Counted from the stretch's first letter, positions 1 through 12,397 are shown. The stretch: 64,000 nt of DNA from Arthrobacter sp. StoSoilB20 (GCF_019977295.1 NZ_AP024651.1:1-64000); one strand, 5' to 3'. Notes: generated by a model from the sequence alone, not told the origin. Numbers and translations are program-made.

Positions 1-1419
1 ATGACAGTAGACGAAGCCAACCACGCCAACACTGTCGGAAGTTCCTGGCGCAGGGTGCTGAGCCTCATGGAACAGGACGACCGGGTTTCACCCCGTCAGC
101 GCGGTTTCGTCATCCTCGCCCAGGCGCAGGGACTCATTGGTTCCACACTCTTGGTGGCCGTTCCCAACGAACTCACCCGCGAAGTCCTGCAGACCCAGGT
201 CAAGGACGCCTTGGACGATGCACTCCGCAGCGTCTTCTCCGACGACATCCGCTGCGCGATCGATGTGGACACCGATCTGGTGCCCGTCCATGCAGAGCCG
301 GAGCCCGTCGTCGAGCTTTCCGCTGTGTCCGACTTCGCTGAGCCGAAGCCACAGCCCACTCCGCCCAGCACCTCGCATGAGTTTGGCCGGCTCAATCCCA
401 AGTACATTTTCGACACCTTTGTGATCGGCTCTTCCAACCGCTTTGCGCACGCGGCCGCCGTCGCCGTCGCCGAAGCGCCGGCCAAGGCGTACAACCCGTT
501 GTTCATCTACGGCGACTCCGGCCTGGGCAAGACCCACCTGCTGCACGCGATCGGTCATTATGCCCGCCGGCTCTACAGCGGGATCCGTGTCCGCTACGTG
601 AACTCCGAGGAATTCACCAACGACTTCATCAACTCCATCCGTGATGACGAAGGCACCAGCTTCAAGACCACGTACCGGAATGTCGATGTGCTGCTGATCG
701 ATGACATCCAGTTCCTGGCGGGCAAGGACCGGACCCAGGAGGAGTTCTTCCACACGTTCAACGCCCTGCACAATGCCAACAAGCAGGTTGTCATCACCTC
801 GGACCAGCCACCCAAGATGCTCGCCGGCTTCGAGGACCGCATGACGTCCCGTTTCGAATGGGGCCTGCTGACGGACATCCAGCCCCCTGAGCTTGAGACC
901 CGCATTGCGATCCTCCGCAAGAAGGGCCTCAGCGAAGGCCTGTCCGCACCGGATGACGCCTTGGAGTACATCGCGTCCAAGATCTCGAGCAACATCCGCG
1001 AACTTGAAGGTGCCCTCATCCGGGTCACGGCCTTCGCAAGCCTCAACCGCCAGCCGGTGGATGTGGCCCTGGCGGAAATGGTGCTCAAGGACCTCATCAC
1101 TGATGACGGAGCCCAGGAGATCACCGCGAAGCAGATCCTGGACCAGACAGCGGACTACTTCAAGCTCAGCATGGAAGAGCTCTGCAGCAAGTCCCGCACC
1201 CGCACGTTGGTGACCGCCCGGCAAATCGCCATGTACCTGTGCCGTGAGCTCACTGACATGTCCCTGCCGAAGATCGGCCAGGAACTTGGTGGACGCGATC
1301 ACACCACGGTCATCCACGCTGACCGCAAGATCCGCGAGCTGATGGCTGAGCGTCGTGTGATTTACAACCAGGTCACTGAACTCACCAACCGCATCAAACA
1401 GCAGCAGCGCGACTCCTGA
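1..1419 (+). CDS. dnaA: Chromosomal replication initiator protein DnaA
   Basis: DnaA binds 9-mer DnaA boxes at the origin and, in its ATP form, melts the duplex and loads the replicative helicase. The 472 residues show the family layout: an N-terminal interaction domain (about 1-100), a variable linker rich in Pro and Glu, the AAA+ domain with Walker A GDSGLGKTH near residue 171 and Walker B LLIDDIQF near 231, and the C-terminal DNA-binding domain with signature GGRDHTTVIHA near 430. Length is normal for actinobacteria. The window begins exactly on its ATG, so its promoter is not visible. The following spacer carries DnaA boxes, and dnaN comes next, the usual bacterial arrangement. Confidence 0.99.
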   Translation: MTVDEANHANTVGSSWRRVLSLMEQDDRVSPRQRGFVILAQAQGLIGSTLLVAVPNELTREVLQTQVKDALDDALRSVFSDDIRCAIDVDTDLVPVHAEPEPVVELSAVSDFAEPKPQPTPPSTSHEFGRLNPKYIFDTFVIGSSNRFAHAAAVAVAEAPAKAYNPLFIYGDSGLGKTHLLHAIGHYARRLYSGIRVRYVNSEEFTNDFINSIRDDEGTSFKTTYRNVDVLLIDDIQFLAGKDRTQEEFFHTFNALHNANKQVVITSDQPPKMLAGFEDRMTSRFEWGLLTDIQPPELETRIAILRKKGLSEGLSAPDDALEYIASKISSNIRELEGALIRVTAFASLNRQPVDVALAEMVLKDLITDDGAQEITAKQILDQTADYFKLSMEELCSKSRTRTLVTARQIAMYLCRELTDMSLPKIGQELGGRDHTTVIHADRKIRELMAERRVIYNQVTELTNRIKQQQRDS

Positions 1420-1994
1420 CATCCACAACGTAGGCGCCACTACATACCTTATTAACAGGTGCATGTGGATAAGCCTGTGGATACTTAAGGGGACAAGCTC
1501 GGTTAATGGGCTTAAAACCCTTAAGGCGCCTGTGGATCGTTAAAAACCGCCCTGGGAGTTGTCCCCATCCACACCCTGTTTAAAACCCAGTTAACGCACA
1601 ATCCGTGAACAGGCCTTAACCGCGGAACGACGCGGTGGGATGGGGTTATCCACAGTTTCCACAGCAGTTATTAACACTACGAATCCCAAAAAATTGAAAT
1701 CCCTCAAATAACAATCTCGTTCTGCCACCTCCCCGCCCCGACGGAAGCAGACCAACCAGAGGTCCCAAGGCCGGCTTCCGGCTGTCCACATACGAGGGGT
1801 CCGGCCAAGCGGGGATGGGTTAATCGCGGATGTTCCGGCTAAGCTGTCAGCAGCGCTCCCATCCTTGGGTCTGTTTGTAGTTCGCTCAGTGCGGACCATG
1901 CAGGTTCCGGTGCCGGATTGCGAAGTTTTAGCGGATTCCAAGCAGGAATCCGCAGGTACTACATGGCAGCAGCAATGAAAGGCGGCACCCCTCC
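1420..1994. other. dnaA-dnaN spacer, candidate oriC
   Basis: 575 bp without a gene. It contains perfect DnaA boxes TGTGGATAA (1464-1472) and TTATCCACA (1646-1654), the one-mismatch box TGTGGATAC (1476-1484), and weaker copies near 1531 and 1655. Locally AT-rich stretches lie at 1503-1524 and 1666-1713 and could serve as unwinding elements. The dnaA-dnaN spacer is the origin in many actinobacteria, so calling it oriC follows from position and boxes. However, only two boxes are perfect, and a denser cluster sits near 20 kb (see that entry), so the assignment is likely but not proven. The second half (about 1715-1980) has no obvious boxes and probably holds the dnaN promoter. Confidence 0.75.
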
Positions 1995-3119
1995 GTGAAG
2001 TTCAGAGTCGACCGCGACGTCCTGGCAGAAGCCGTTACGTGGACCGCGCGGTCGTTGTCTCCGCGGCCGCCCGTACCGGTACTTTCCGGCCTCCTCCTCA
2101 AAGCTGAGGCAGGAACAGTCAGTCTCTCGAGCTTTGACTACGAGACCTCGGCACGCTTGGAAATTCCTGCTGACATCGCTGTCGAGGGAACCATCCTGGT
2201 GTCCGGGCGCTTGCTGGCTGATATTTGCCGCAGCCTTCCTTCAGCTCCCGTGGAAGTGGAGACCGATGGCAGCAAGGTGACATTGACCTGCCGCCGAAGC
2301 AGCTTCCACTTGGCCACCATGCCTGAGGGTGAATACCCCGCACTCCCGGCACTGCCCACCATCAGTGGAACCCTGCCCGGCGATGCATTTGCCCAGGCTG
2401 TTTCCCAGGTAATCATTGCGGCCAGCAAGGATGACACCCTCCCGATCCTCACCGGTGTGCGCATGGAGATCGAGGATGACCTCATCACCCTCCTTGCCAC
2501 CGACCGCTACCGCCTCGCCATGCGCGAAGTTCCCTGGAAGCCGGTCACACCAGGAATTTCCACAAGCGCCCTCGTCAAATCCAAGACACTGAACGAGGTT
2601 GCCAAGACCCTTGGTGGCAGCGGTGACATCAACTTGGCCTTGGCGGATGATGACAGCCGGCTCATTGGTTTTGAAAGCGGCGGACGCACCACCACATCGC
2701 TCCTGGTGGATGGTGATTACCCGAAAATCCGATCACTGTTCCCGGATTCCACACCCATCCACGCAACAGTCCAGACCCAGGAACTGGTTGAAGCCGTTCG
2801 CCGCGTGTCCCTCGTCGCAGAGCGGAACACTCCCGTGCGTTTGGCCTTCACCCAAGGCTTGCTGAACCTCGACGCCGGCACCGGCGAGGACGCCCAGGCG
2901 TCCGAAGAGCTCGAGGCCCAACTTTCCGGCGAAGACATCACTGTTGCCTTCAATCCTCACTACCTTGTTGAAGGCTTGAGCGTTATCGAGACCAAGTACG
3001 TGCGCTTCTCCTTCACCACGGCTCCCAAGCCGGCCATGATTACGGCCCAGGCTGAGGCTGACGGAGAAGACCAGGACGATTACCGCTACCTCGTCATGCC
3101 GGTCCGCCTCCCCAACTAA
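1995..3119 (+). CDS. dnaN: DNA polymerase III beta subunit (sliding clamp)
   Basis: The dimeric ring clamp that holds DNA polymerase III on the template and recruits other repair and replication proteins. The 374-residue product has the normal length and three repeated clamp folds. It begins MKFRVDRDVLAEAVTWTAR, typical of actinobacterial clamps, and ends in the conserved YRYLVMPVRLPN. Translation starts at GTG (1995), which fits the conserved N-terminus. It is followed after 41 bp by gnd and then recF, on the same strand, so the clamp, gnd and recF may be co-transcribed. Confidence 0.99.
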   Translation: MKFRVDRDVLAEAVTWTARSLSPRPPVPVLSGLLLKAEAGTVSLSSFDYETSARLEIPADIAVEGTILVSGRLLADICRSLPSAPVEVETDGSKVTLTCRRSSFHLATMPEGEYPALPALPTISGTLPGDAFAQAVSQVIIAASKDDTLPILTGVRMEIEDDLITLLATDRYRLAMREVPWKPVTPGISTSALVKSKTLNEVAKTLGGSGDINLALADDDSRLIGFESGGRTTTSLLVDGDYPKIRSLFPDSTPIHATVQTQELVEAVRRVSLVAERNTPVRLAFTQGLLNLDAGTGEDAQASEELEAQLSGEDITVAFNPHYLVEGLSVIETKYVRFSFTTAPKPAMITAQAEADGEDQDDYRYLVMPVRLPN

Positions 3120-3160
3120 CCGAAACGTACCCGCCACCTTCGCAGAAAAGAGTTCACACT

Positions 3161-4045
3161 GTGCACATCGGTCTGATCGGCCTCGGAAAAATGGGTTTCA
3201 ACATGCGGCAGCGCATGCGGAACGGTGGAGTCGAAGTTACTGGTTTCGACCGCAATCCGGACGTCACCGATGTTGCTTCCGTGGATGAACTCATCGCAGC
3301 GCTTCCCAGCCCCCGGCTGGTGTGGGTCATGGTTCCCTCAGGTGCGATCACCGATGCCGTGGTCAGCGAACTTGGCGAGAAGCTCAGCCCCGGCGACCTG
3401 GTCATCGACGGCGGCAACTCACGTTTCACGGAGGACCAGAAGCACGCAGCTGCCCTTGCCGAAAAAGGCATCCGCTTTGCCGATTGCGGTGTCTCCGGTG
3501 GCGTTTGGGGCCTCGAGAATGGTTACGGCCTGATGGCAGGCGGCGCAGATGAAGACATCGAACTGGCAATGCCGGTTTTTGATGCCCTCCGGCCCGAAGG
3601 CGAACGTGCCGACAGCTTTGTCCACGTTGGCGGTGTGGGTGCCGGCCACTACGCGAAGATGGTCCACAACGGCATCGAATACGGCTTGATGCAGGCCTAC
3701 GCCGAAGGCTATGAACTGCTGGCGGCCAAGGACATCGTGAAGGATCTTCCAGGGACTTTCCGCGCCTGGCAAAAGGGCACGGTCGTGCGGTCCTGGCTGC
3801 TGGACCTCATGGTCAAGGCACTTGACGAAGATCCGGGCCTGGCTTCGATTGACGACTACGTTGAGGATTCCGGCGAGGGCCGGTGGACCGTTGAGGAAGC
3901 AATCGCCAACGCAGTGCCGGCGCCGGCCATCACTGCCGCGCTTTTCGCCCGGTTTGCTTCCCGTGAGGACAACTCGCCTGCCATGAAGATGGTCTCTGCC
4001 CTGCGCCACCAGTTCGGCGGACACGCCACCCGTCCGGCCAACTAG
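3161..4045 (+). CDS. gnd: 6-phosphogluconate dehydrogenase (decarboxylating), short form
   Basis: Oxidises and decarboxylates 6-phosphogluconate to ribulose 5-phosphate in the oxidative pentose phosphate pathway, giving NAD(P)H. The Rossmann motif GLIGLGKMG lies at residues 3-11, the 6PGDH signature VIDGGNSRF near residue 82, and the catalytic-Lys segment [16 protein letters not shown] near 160. At 294 residues it belongs to the short, GntZ-like class rather than the roughly 470-residue enterobacterial class. The GTG start at 3161 follows an AAAAGAG-type ribosome site. Its position between dnaN and recF is also seen in Streptomyces and other actinobacteria and is probably an old linkage, not a sign of a replication role. 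Confidence 0.96.
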   Translation: MHIGLIGLGKMGFNMRQRMRNGGVEVTGFDRNPDVTDVASVDELIAALPSPRLVWVMVPSGAITDAVVSELGEKLSPGDLVIDGGNSRFTEDQKHAAALAEKGIRFADCGVSGGVWGLENGYGLMAGGADEDIELAMPVFDALRPEGERADSFVHVGGVGAGHYAKMVHNGIEYGLMQAYAEGYELLAAKDIVKDLPGTFRAWQKGTVVRSWLLDLMVKALDEDPGLASIDDYVEDSGEGRWTVEEAIANAVPAPAITAALFARFASREDNSPAMKMVSALRHQFGGHATRPAN

Positions 4046-4068
4046 GCCGCAGGAGTCCTGCAAACGGC

Positions 4069-5262
4069 GTGTACCTCGAACATCTTTCGCTGACGGACTT
4101 CCGCAGTTACGCACAAGTCGACCTCAAACTCGGCCCTGGTGTGACTGTCCTGGTTGGTTCCAACGGAATTGGCAAAACCAACCTGATGGAAGCAATCGGA
4201 TACCTGGCGACCCTGAGCTCCCACCGGGTCAGCACGGACGCACCGCTGCTGCGCTTCGGTGCCGAGCGCGCAATGATCCGGGCCAGGCTCGTTCGTGGAG
4301 AACAATCCACGATGCTCGAGCTGGAAATCAATGCCGGGCGAGCCAACCGTGGCCGTATCAACCGCGGAAATCCGGTGCGTGCCAGGGACATTCTGGGGAT
4401 CTGCCACACGGTGTTGTTCGCGCCGGAGGATTTGGCTCTGGTCAAGGGCGATCCCTCGAACCGCCGCCGATTCCTGGACGAGCTGCTGGTCAGCCTGGTT
4501 CCACGGCATGCAGCTACGCGAAGCGACTACGATCGCGTCCTGAAACAACGCAACGCCCTCCTGAAATCTGCCCGTGCGGGTAAGTTCACTGCCGGCCATG
4601 AGGCAACCCTGGACGTTTGGGACCAGCACATGGCCCGGGCCGGGGCCGAGCTGCTCCATGCCAGGCTGGAACTGGTGGAACGTTTACGTCCGCACTTGAA
4701 CAGCGCATACGCGCAGCTCACTGATGGGTCCAAAGAGGCAGGTGCGGTTTACCGCTCGACCATCCAGGGCGTACTGGACGACGACGGCGGTCCCGCCGAT
4801 CCTGGTACGGAACCTTCGGCGTCGGTTGATGACCTCCGGCTGCTGTCCATCGACGAACTCACCGAACGCTACATCCAGTCATTCGCAGCATCCCGAAAAA
4901 AAGAGCTGGAACGCGGCATCTCCCTGGTGGGTCCGCACCGCGATGAACTGGAACTGGTGTTGGGCCAAGCTCCGGCCAAGGGCTACGCGTCCCATGGTGA
5001 AACCTGGTCCATGTGTTTGTCCCTCCGCCTGGCTTCCTACTATGTGATGCTCGATGACGCGCGCACCGGGGGCACCGCTCCGATCCTGATCCTGGACGAT
5101 GTGTTTGCCGAACTTGATGTACAGCGCCGGCGTAAACTGGCTGCAATAGTCGCCGGTGCCGAGCAAGTACTGGTGACTGCCGCCGTCGACGCCGATATCC
5201 CCGAGGAGCTGGCCGGACGGCGCGTAACCGTTGTTCCGGGAGGCATCGATGGCGAAGGATAG
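4069..5262 (+). CDS. recF: DNA replication and repair protein RecF
   Basis: SMC-like ATPase that helps load RecA at single-strand gaps through RecO and RecR. The 397-residue protein starts at GTG and has Walker [11 protein letters not shown] near residue 30, the usual [20 protein letters not shown] segment in the middle, and the C-terminal ABC-type Walker [12 protein letters not shown]. The gene lies 23 bp after gnd. Its last 14 bp overlap the start of the following DUF721 gene, which indicates translational coupling. Confidence 0.98.
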   Translation: MYLEHLSLTDFRSYAQVDLKLGPGVTVLVGSNGIGKTNLMEAIGYLATLSSHRVSTDAPLLRFGAERAMIRARLVRGEQSTMLELEINAGRANRGRINRGNPVRARDILGICHTVLFAPEDLALVKGDPSNRRRFLDELLVSLVPRHAATRSDYDRVLKQRNALLKSARAGKFTAGHEATLDVWDQHMARAGAELLHARLELVERLRPHLNSAYAQLTDGSKEAGAVYRSTIQGVLDDDGGPADPGTEPSASVDDLRLLSIDELTERYIQSFAASRKKELERGISLVGPHRDELELVLGQAPAKGYASHGETWSMCLSLRLASYYVMLDDARTGGTAPILILDDVFAELDVQRRRKLAAIVAGAEQVLVTAAVDADIPEELAGRRVTVVPGGIDGEG

Positions 5263-5803
5263 CCGCGACGGACTTCAACCCGGCCGCGATCCGGACGAAA
5301 TCGACGCCGCCCAGGCGGCGCTGAACCGGATGCGGGAGGCTGCGGCCGCCCGCGGCGAAGTCCGGCAGCGCGCACCCAGGCCCGGATCGGCCCCTAAGCG
5401 GAAGGGCATCCGGGACACCAGGGGTTTTGCGCAATTCCATGGAAGCGGCCGTGATCCGTTGGGCCTTGGCAATGTGGTGGGACGCCTGGTGGCCGAGCGG
5501 GGGTGGACGTCGCCTGTGGCCGTGGGATCCGTCATGGCCGAATGGGAAACCTTGGTTGGACCGGACATTTCCGCCCACTGCACGCCGGAGAGCTTCACGG
5601 ACACAACGCTCCATGTTCGCTGCGATTCCACGGCCTGGGCTACGCAGCTTCGTCTGCTGAGCAGCAGTCTTTTGGAGATGTTCCGCAACGAACTGGGCGA
5701 AGGCGTAGTGACCAGCATTCAAGTGCTGGGTCCTTCGGCTCCGAGTTGGCGAAAGGGCGGGCGCAGCGTGAACGGTCGCGGACCGCGGGACACTTACGGC
5801 TGA
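5249..5803 (+). CDS. DUF721 (DciA-like) family protein
   Basis: A 184-residue DUF721 protein. Relatives named DciA interact with the replicative helicase in bacteria that lack DnaC or DnaI; a helicase-related role here is inferred from family and from the gene's place between recF and gyrB. The N-terminal half is basic and low in complexity; the conserved part (about 70-165) holds [16 protein letters not shown] and the [17 protein letters not shown] segment typical of DUF721. ATG 5249 was preferred over an upstream TTG (5231) because GGGAGG (5238-5243) sits 5 bp before it. It overlaps recF by 14 bp. Confidence 0.88.
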   Translation: MAKDSRDGLQPGRDPDEIDAAQAALNRMREAAAARGEVRQRAPRPGSAPKRKGIRDTRGFAQFHGSGRDPLGLGNVVGRLVAERGWTSPVAVGSVMAEWETLVGPDISAHCTPESFTDTTLHVRCDSTAWATQLRLLSSSLLEMFRNELGEGVVTSIQVLGPSAPSWRKGGRSVNGRGPRDTYG

Positions 5804-8219
<2,416 letters not shown>

Positions 8220-8282
8220 GGCTCCGCTAAGGGCTTTGAATATTCCAGAACTGACATATACCTGAAACGGAAACTTTAGATT

Positions 8283-10955
8283 ATGAGTGACGAAACTCCC
8301 GAAGTCCCGGCGGAATCGAACGACGCCGAGGATGTAGTTCTTGAGGGTGATGTGCTGACCGACCGCGTCGAGCAGGTGGACCTGCAGACCGAAATGCAGC
8401 GGTCCTACCTGGACTACGCCATGGCCGTCATCGTGGGCCGCGCCCTTCCGGATGTCCGGGACGGCTTGAAGCCGGTGCACCGCCGCGTTCTCTACGCTAT
8501 GTTCGACGGCGGTTACCGTCCGGACCGCTCGTTCAACAAGTGTGCCCGCGTGGTGGGCGATGTCATGGGTACCTACCACCCGCACGGTGACATGGCGATC
8601 TACGACGCTTTGGTGCGCCTGATCCAGGACTGGACCATGCGGTACCCGCTGGCTCTTGGCCAGGGCAACTTCGGTTCGCCCGGCAACGACGGCGCTGCTG
8701 CTCCGCGTTACACCGAAACCAAAATGGCACAGCTGGCCATGGAGATGGTCCGGGACATCGACGAGGAAACCGTCGACTTCCAGGACAACTACGACGGCAA
8801 GAACCAGGAACCCACCATCCTGCCGGCGCGTTTCCCCAACTTGTTGGTCAACGGCTCCTCCGGCATCGCCGTCGGCATGGCCACCAACATTCCGCCGCAC
8901 AACCTTCGCGAGGTCGCCGAGGGTGTCCAGTGGGCACTTGAGAATCCCACGGCCACGCGCGAAGAGCTCCTTGAAGCGCTGCTGTTGCGGATCAAGGGCC
9001 CGGATTTCCCCACCGGCGCCACCATCCTGGGCCATAAGGGCATCGAGGACGCTTACCGCACCGGCCGCGGATCCATCACCATGCGTGCCGTGGTGAACGT
9101 CGAGGAACTCCAGGGCCGTACCTGCCTGGTGGTGACCGAGCTTCCGTACCAGGCAAACCCGGACAACCTGGCCATCAAGATTGCCGAACTGGTCAAGGAC
9201 GGCAAGATTTCAGGCATCGCGGACCTTCGTGATGAAACCTCGGGCCGTACCGGCCAGCGACTGGTGATTGTGCTCAAGCGCGATGCCGTTGCCAAGGTGG
9301 TCCTGAACAACCTTTACAAACACACGCAGTTGCAGGACAACTTCTCGGCGAACATGCTGGCAATTGTCGACGGCGTTCCGCGCACCTTGAGCCTTGATGC
9401 CTTCATCCGGCACTGGGTTGCGCACCAGATGGACGTCATTGCCCGCCGTACCCGGTACCGCCTGCGCAAGGCCGAGGAAGAAGCACACATCCTGCGCGCG
9501 CTCCTCAAGGCCCTGGACATGCTGGATGAAGTCATTGCACTCATCCGTGCCTCCAACACCACAGAGGCTGCGCGTGAAGGCCTCATGGAGCTCCTGGAAA
9601 TTGACGAGCTCCAGGCCCGGGCCATTCTGGACATGCAGCTGCGTCGTTTGGCCGCCCTGGAACGCCAGAAGATCCAGGACCGCCACTCCGAGCTCGAAGC
9701 GATGATCCAGGAATACAACGCGATCCTGGCTTCCGAAGAGCGGCAGCGCCAGATCATCAGCGAGGAACTTGCCGAGATCGTCGCCAAGCACGGTGATGAC
9801 CGACGCACCCACATCCTGATGGGTTTCGACGGCGACATGTCCATGGAAGACCTGATTCCCGAAGAGGAAATGGTTGTCACCATTACGCGTGGCGGCTACG
9901 TCAAGCGCACGCGCAGCGACAACTACCGTTCCCAGCAGCGCGGCGGCAAGGGCATCAAGGGTGCCCAGTTGCGCGGAGACGACGTCGTGGAGCACTTCTT
10001 TGTCACGACCACCCACCACTGGTTGTTGTTCTTCACCAATCTGGGGCGCGTCTACCGTGCCAAGGCATACGAGCTCGCTGAGGCGGGACGCGATGCCAAG
10101 GGCCAGCACGTTGCCAATCTGCTGGCCTTCCAGCCGGACGAGCACATCGCCCAGGTCCTGGACTTGCGGGACTACCAGCAGGCTCCTTACCTGGTGCTTG
10201 CCACCAAGAATGGCCTGGTCAAGAAGACAAGGCTTGAGGACTACGACACCAACCGCACAGCCGGCGTTATCGCCATCAACCTGCGCGATGAGGACGAACT
10301 GGTCTCCGCCCAGTTGGTCAGCGAGACCGACGACCTCCTGCTGGTCTCGCGCAAGGGCCAGTCCATCCGCTTCACAGCTACCGATGACGCACTGCGCCCC
10401 ATGGGCCGCGCTACGTCCGGTGTGACCGGGATGAAGTTCCGTGAAGATGACGAACTGCTTGCCGCGGATGTCGTCCAGGACGGTTCCTTCGTCTTCATCG
10501 TGACTGAGGGCGGTTACGCCAAACGGACCGCTGTGGACGAATACCGTTTGCAGGGACGTGGCGGTTTGGGGATCAAGGTTGCCAAGCTTGCTGAAGACCG
10601 CGGTGACCTTGTGGGCGCGTTGATCGTGCAGGAAGAAGACGAAGTCCTGGTGGTCATGGAGGGCGGCAAGGTGGTCCGCTCGGCGGTAACCGGCGTGCCG
10701 GCCAAGGGCCGTGACACCATGGGCGTCATCTTCGCCAAGCCGGACAAGAATGACCGCATTATTGAGGTTGCGCGCAACAGCGAACGCGGCCTGGAAGTCG
10801 AAGAGTCAGAAGACGGACTCGACGATGACGTAACGTTGGCTGCAAACGACGGCGCCTCTGAGGCGACCGTGACGGCCGAAACGGAAAACGACGCAGACCC
10901 GGAAACTGAAACGGGCGCGGAGCTGAACGAAGACAACACCGGAGGTAACGAGTGA
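8283..10955 (+). CDS. gyrA: DNA gyrase subunit A
   Basis: Breakage-reunion subunit of gyrase. The catalytic tyrosine is Tyr143 in [11 protein letters not shown]. The C-terminal beta-pinwheel carries the GyrA box [10 protein letters not shown], needed for DNA wrapping, and an acidic tail of about 50 residues rich in Glu and Asp follows. Total 890 residues. In the quinolone-resistance region the sequence is [10 protein letters not shown], so the position equivalent to E. coli Ser83 and M. tuberculosis Ala90 is Met104, while the Asp87 equivalent is kept. The stop overlaps the GTG of the next gene by 4 bp, so gyrA and the DUF3566 gene are coupled. Confidence 0.99.
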   Translation: MSDETPEVPAESNDAEDVVLEGDVLTDRVEQVDLQTEMQRSYLDYAMAVIVGRALPDVRDGLKPVHRRVLYAMFDGGYRPDRSFNKCARVVGDVMGTYHPHGDMAIYDALVRLIQDWTMRYPLALGQGNFGSPGNDGAAAPRYTETKMAQLAMEMVRDIDEETVDFQDNYDGKNQEPTILPARFPNLLVNGSSGIAVGMATNIPPHNLREVAEGVQWALENPTATREELLEALLLRIKGPDFPTGATILGHKGIEDAYRTGRGSITMRAVVNVEELQGRTCLVVTELPYQANPDNLAIKIAELVKDGKISGIADLRDETSGRTGQRLVIVLKRDAVAKVVLNNLYKHTQLQDNFSANMLAIVDGVPRTLSLDAFIRHWVAHQMDVIARRTRYRLRKAEEEAHILRALLKALDMLDEVIALIRASNTTEAAREGLMELLEIDELQARAILDMQLRRLAALERQKIQDRHSELEAMIQEYNAILASEERQRQIISEELAEIVAKHGDDRRTHILMGFDGDMSMEDLIPEEEMVVTITRGGYVKRTRSDNYRSQQRGGKGIKGAQLRGDDVVEHFFVTTTHHWLLFFTNLGRVYRAKAYELAEAGRDAKGQHVANLLAFQPDEHIAQVLDLRDYQQAPYLVLATKNGLVKKTRLEDYDTNRTAGVIAINLRDEDELVSAQLVSETDDLLLVSRKGQSIRFTATDDALRPMGRATSGVTGMKFREDDELLAADVVQDGSFVFIVTEGGYAKRTAVDEYRLQGRGGLGIKVAKLAEDRGDLVGALIVQEEDEVLVVMEGGKVVRSAVTGVPAKGRDTMGVIFAKPDKNDRIIEVARNSERGLEVEESEDGLDDDVTLAANDGASEATVTAETENDADPETETGAELNEDNTGGNE

Positions 10956-11656
10956 GTAATTCCGACTCATATCCCAAGCCGAGCACAGGTGTCCCCGGCG
11001 GACTCCGGCAGCCCTCAGGCAGCGCCCAGGCAGGAACGCCCGCGCGGCCCCAGCAGCGTCCCGGATCCGGGGCTTCCGGATCCGATGCCGCAGGCGCACG
11101 ACCCGCAACCGGGACCGGCTCCGGGCAGCGTCCTACCGGTGCTCCCGGCCAGCGGCCGGCCCAGTCGGGTCAGCGTCCCGCCCAGGGTGCTCCCGGACAA
11201 CGCCCGGCGCAGCCCGGACAACGTCCCGCCCAGTCGGGTCAGCGCCCCGCGCAGGGTGCTCCCGGCTTGGTAAAGCCTGCCCCCAAGGCAAAGGTTCGCC
11301 GCGCACGCCTGCTGGTCAGCAAGGTGGATCCTTGGTCCGTGCTGAAGATGGCATTCCTCCTGTCCGTTGCACTGGGCATCGTCACCGTAGTGGCTGCCAT
11401 CGTTCTGTGGACTGTGCTGGATCTCACAGGCATCTTCAACCAGGTGGACAGCCTCCTTGGCACCCTGGCGGGATCAGAAGGCAGTGGATTCGAACTGAAG
11501 AAGATTGCTTCGCTGGGCCAGGTAGCGTCCTTTGCCACGATTATTGCCGTGGTGAACGTGGTCCTGCTGACGGCACTGTCCATGCTTTCCGCCGTTCTCT
11601 ATAACATTTCCGCAACGTTGGTTGGTGGCGTCGGCGTCACCCTGACCGACGACTAA
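10952..11656 (+). CDS. DUF3566 domain transmembrane protein with Pro/Gln-rich N-terminus
   Basis: A 234-residue membrane protein of the DUF3566 family, the equivalent of the small membrane gene found just after gyrA in mycobacteria. Residues 1-105 are low-complexity, with tandem GQRPAQ units. The DUF3566 part follows: a basic [17 protein letters not shown] segment, one TM helix (about 130-152), a soluble loop, and a second TM helix (about 190-220) ending [12 protein letters not shown]. The function is unknown; in mycobacteria the homologue lies beside division and cell-wall genes. The start GTG overlaps the gyrA stop. Confidence 0.85.
   Translation: MSNSDSYPKPSTGVPGGLRQPSGSAQAGTPARPQQRPGSGASGSDAAGARPATGTGSGQRPTGAPGQRPAQSGQRPAQGAPGQRPAQPGQRPAQSGQRPAQGAPGLVKPAPKAKVRRARLLVSKVDPWSVLKMAFLLSVALGIVTVVAAIVLWTVLDLTGIFNQVDSLLGTLAGSEGSGFELKKIASLGQVASFATIIAVVNVVLLTALSMLSAVLYNISATLVGGVGVTLTDD
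11142..11266 (+). repeat. In-gene tandem repeats coding GQRPAQ units
   Basis: Short GC-rich repeats (cores CAGCGTCCCGCCCAG and GGTGCTCCCGG) inside the DUF3566 gene. They encode five or so GQRPAQ(S/G) hexapeptide-like units. Copies differ slightly at third positions. Such a tract can vary in copy number by slippage without breaking the frame when the unit length is a multiple of three. Confidence 0.7.
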
Positions 11657-11667
11657 GAAAAATCCGC

Positions 11668-11700
11668 GGAATTCCGCCCAAAGAGGCGGAATTCCCTCTC
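11668..11700 (+). terminator. Hairpin after the gyrA/DUF3566 unit
   Basis: Perfect 11-bp stem GGAATTCCGCC (11668-11678) and GGCGGAATTCC (11685-11695), with loop CAAAGA. There is no U-tract after it, so it may be a weak terminator or an mRNA 3' stabiliser rather than a classical intrinsic terminator. Confidence 0.5.
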
Positions 11701-11714
11701 GGAAATGCCTCGAT

Positions 11715-11744
11715 TTGAGATCGGGCCGGGATGTGCTGTACAGT
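11715..11744 (+). promoter_or_regulatory. Probable promoter of tRNA-Ile
   Basis: TTGAGA (11715-11720), an 18-bp spacer and TACAGT (11739-11744) form a good vegetative sigma-70 match 26 bp before the tRNA. Inverted arms ATCGGGCCG (11720-11728) and CGGCCCGAT (11752-11760) flank the -10; whether a regulator uses them is unknown. Confidence 0.55.
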
Positions 11745-11769
11745 CATATCTCGGCCCGATGAGGCATCG

Positions 11770-11843
11770 GGGCGTATAGCTCAGGCGGTTAGAGCGCTTC
11801 GCTGATAACGAAGAGGTCCCAGGTTCAAGTCCTGGTACGCCCA
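11770..11843 (+). tRNA. tRNA-Ile (GAT anticodon)
   Basis: 74-nt cloverleaf. Acceptor arms GGGCGTA (11770-11776) and TACGCCC (11836-11842) pair perfectly. The anticodon GAT is at 11804-11806 in loop CTGATAA, and the T-arm contains GGTTCAAGTCC. CCA is not fully encoded (sequence after the discriminator is CGG). Placement after gyrA with tRNA-Ala next is the actinobacterial pattern. Confidence 0.98.
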
Positions 11844-11890
11844 CGGAACCGAAAGAGGTTCAGGTAAAACTGAACCGGAATGAGGTACTT

Positions 11891-12010
11891 GTGAAGAAGT
11901 TGCTGGTAGTTGTAGCAGCGGCAGTCGCAGGTGTCCTGGTCTATAAAAAGGCGCAGGAATCCGAGGCCCGGAAAGATGTCTGGAGCAAGTCAACCGACAC
12001 GGTCGACTAG
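11891..12010 (+). CDS. DLW-39 family small protein
   Basis: A 39-residue protein between tRNA-Ile and tRNA-Ala, reading VKKLLVVVAAAVAGVLVYKK at its start, then a charged QESEARKDVWSKSTDTVD tail. It has a basic start, one short hydrophobic helix (about 4-18) and a polar C-terminus, so it is probably membrane-inserted. Length, location and the DVW motif match the family named DLW-39, known only by conservation in actinobacteria; no function is established. GTG start at 11891 with AATGAGG upstream. Confidence 0.85.
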   Translation: MKKLLVVVAAAVAGVLVYKKAQESEARKDVWSKSTDTVD

Positions 12011-12029
12011 CCGAAGGGCCCGGTCCGAA

Positions 12030-12062
12030 CTGGTAATTACCAGCCTGGACATGGGGTATGAT
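12030..12062 (+). promoter_or_regulatory. Palindrome and -10 element upstream of tRNA-Ala
   Basis: A perfect 14-bp palindrome CTGGTAATTACCAG (12030-12043) is followed by the -10-like hexamer TATGAT (12057-12062), 18 bp before the tRNA-Ala 5' end. No good -35 hexamer was seen. The palindrome may be an operator or simply replace the -35 region. Confidence 0.4.
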
Positions 12063-12080
12063 TGACGGGTTGCTTCTTAT

Positions 12081-12156
12081 GGGGGCATGGCGCAATTGGT
12101 AGCGCACCTGCTTTGCAAGCAGGGGGTTCGGGGTTCGAGTCCCCGTGCCTCCACCA
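12081..12156 (+). tRNA. tRNA-Ala (TGC anticodon)
   Basis: The 73-nt body is 12081-12153 and an encoded CCA follows at 12154-12156. Acceptor arms GGGGGCA (12081-12087) and TGCCTCC (12146-12152) pair with one G-U. Anticodon TGC is at 12114-12116 in loop TTTGCAA. The T-arm GGTTCGAGTCC is canonical. Confidence 0.98.
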
Positions 12157-12160
12157 TAAG

Positions 12161-12197
12161 AAAAGTCCCGGTCAGAAATGACCGGGACTTTTGCTTT
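12161..12197 (+). terminator. Intrinsic terminator after tRNA-Ala
   Basis: A perfect 14-bp stem, AAAAGTCCCGGTCA (12161-12174) with TGACCGGGACTTTT (12179-12192), around a GAAA tetraloop, followed by a T-rich end. Confidence 0.92.
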
Positions 12198-12311
12198 AAC
12201 CAGAAGACCGGGTGCTCTTAACCAGAAGATCGGGCCCGTTGATTATTCGGCAGGGCAGAGAACCCCGGGGAGTGGTCCGCGACCGGTAGGGGCTACAGTC
12301 CGCAGGACCCA

Positions 12312-12397
12312 GCTGTCCCGCAGTCCGCAGGATCCTAGCTGTCCCGCAGTCCCGCAACCCGCTGTCCCGCAGTCCGCAGGATCCTAGCTGTCCCGCA
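12312..12397. repeat. 37-bp direct repeat pair in spacer
   Basis: Two identical 37-bp copies (12312-12348 and 12361-12397), each beginning GCTGTCCCGCAGTCCGCAGG and containing GATCC, separated by 12 bp that repeat part of the unit. They lie between the tRNA-Ala terminator and the end of the GH84 gene, with no coding sequence. Slippage-type tandem duplication is the simplest explanation. Confidence 0.8.

Noticed and set aside
88..1464. Long minus-strand open frame over dnaA
   Set aside because: Antisense shadow; DnaA is conserved throughout on the plus strand.
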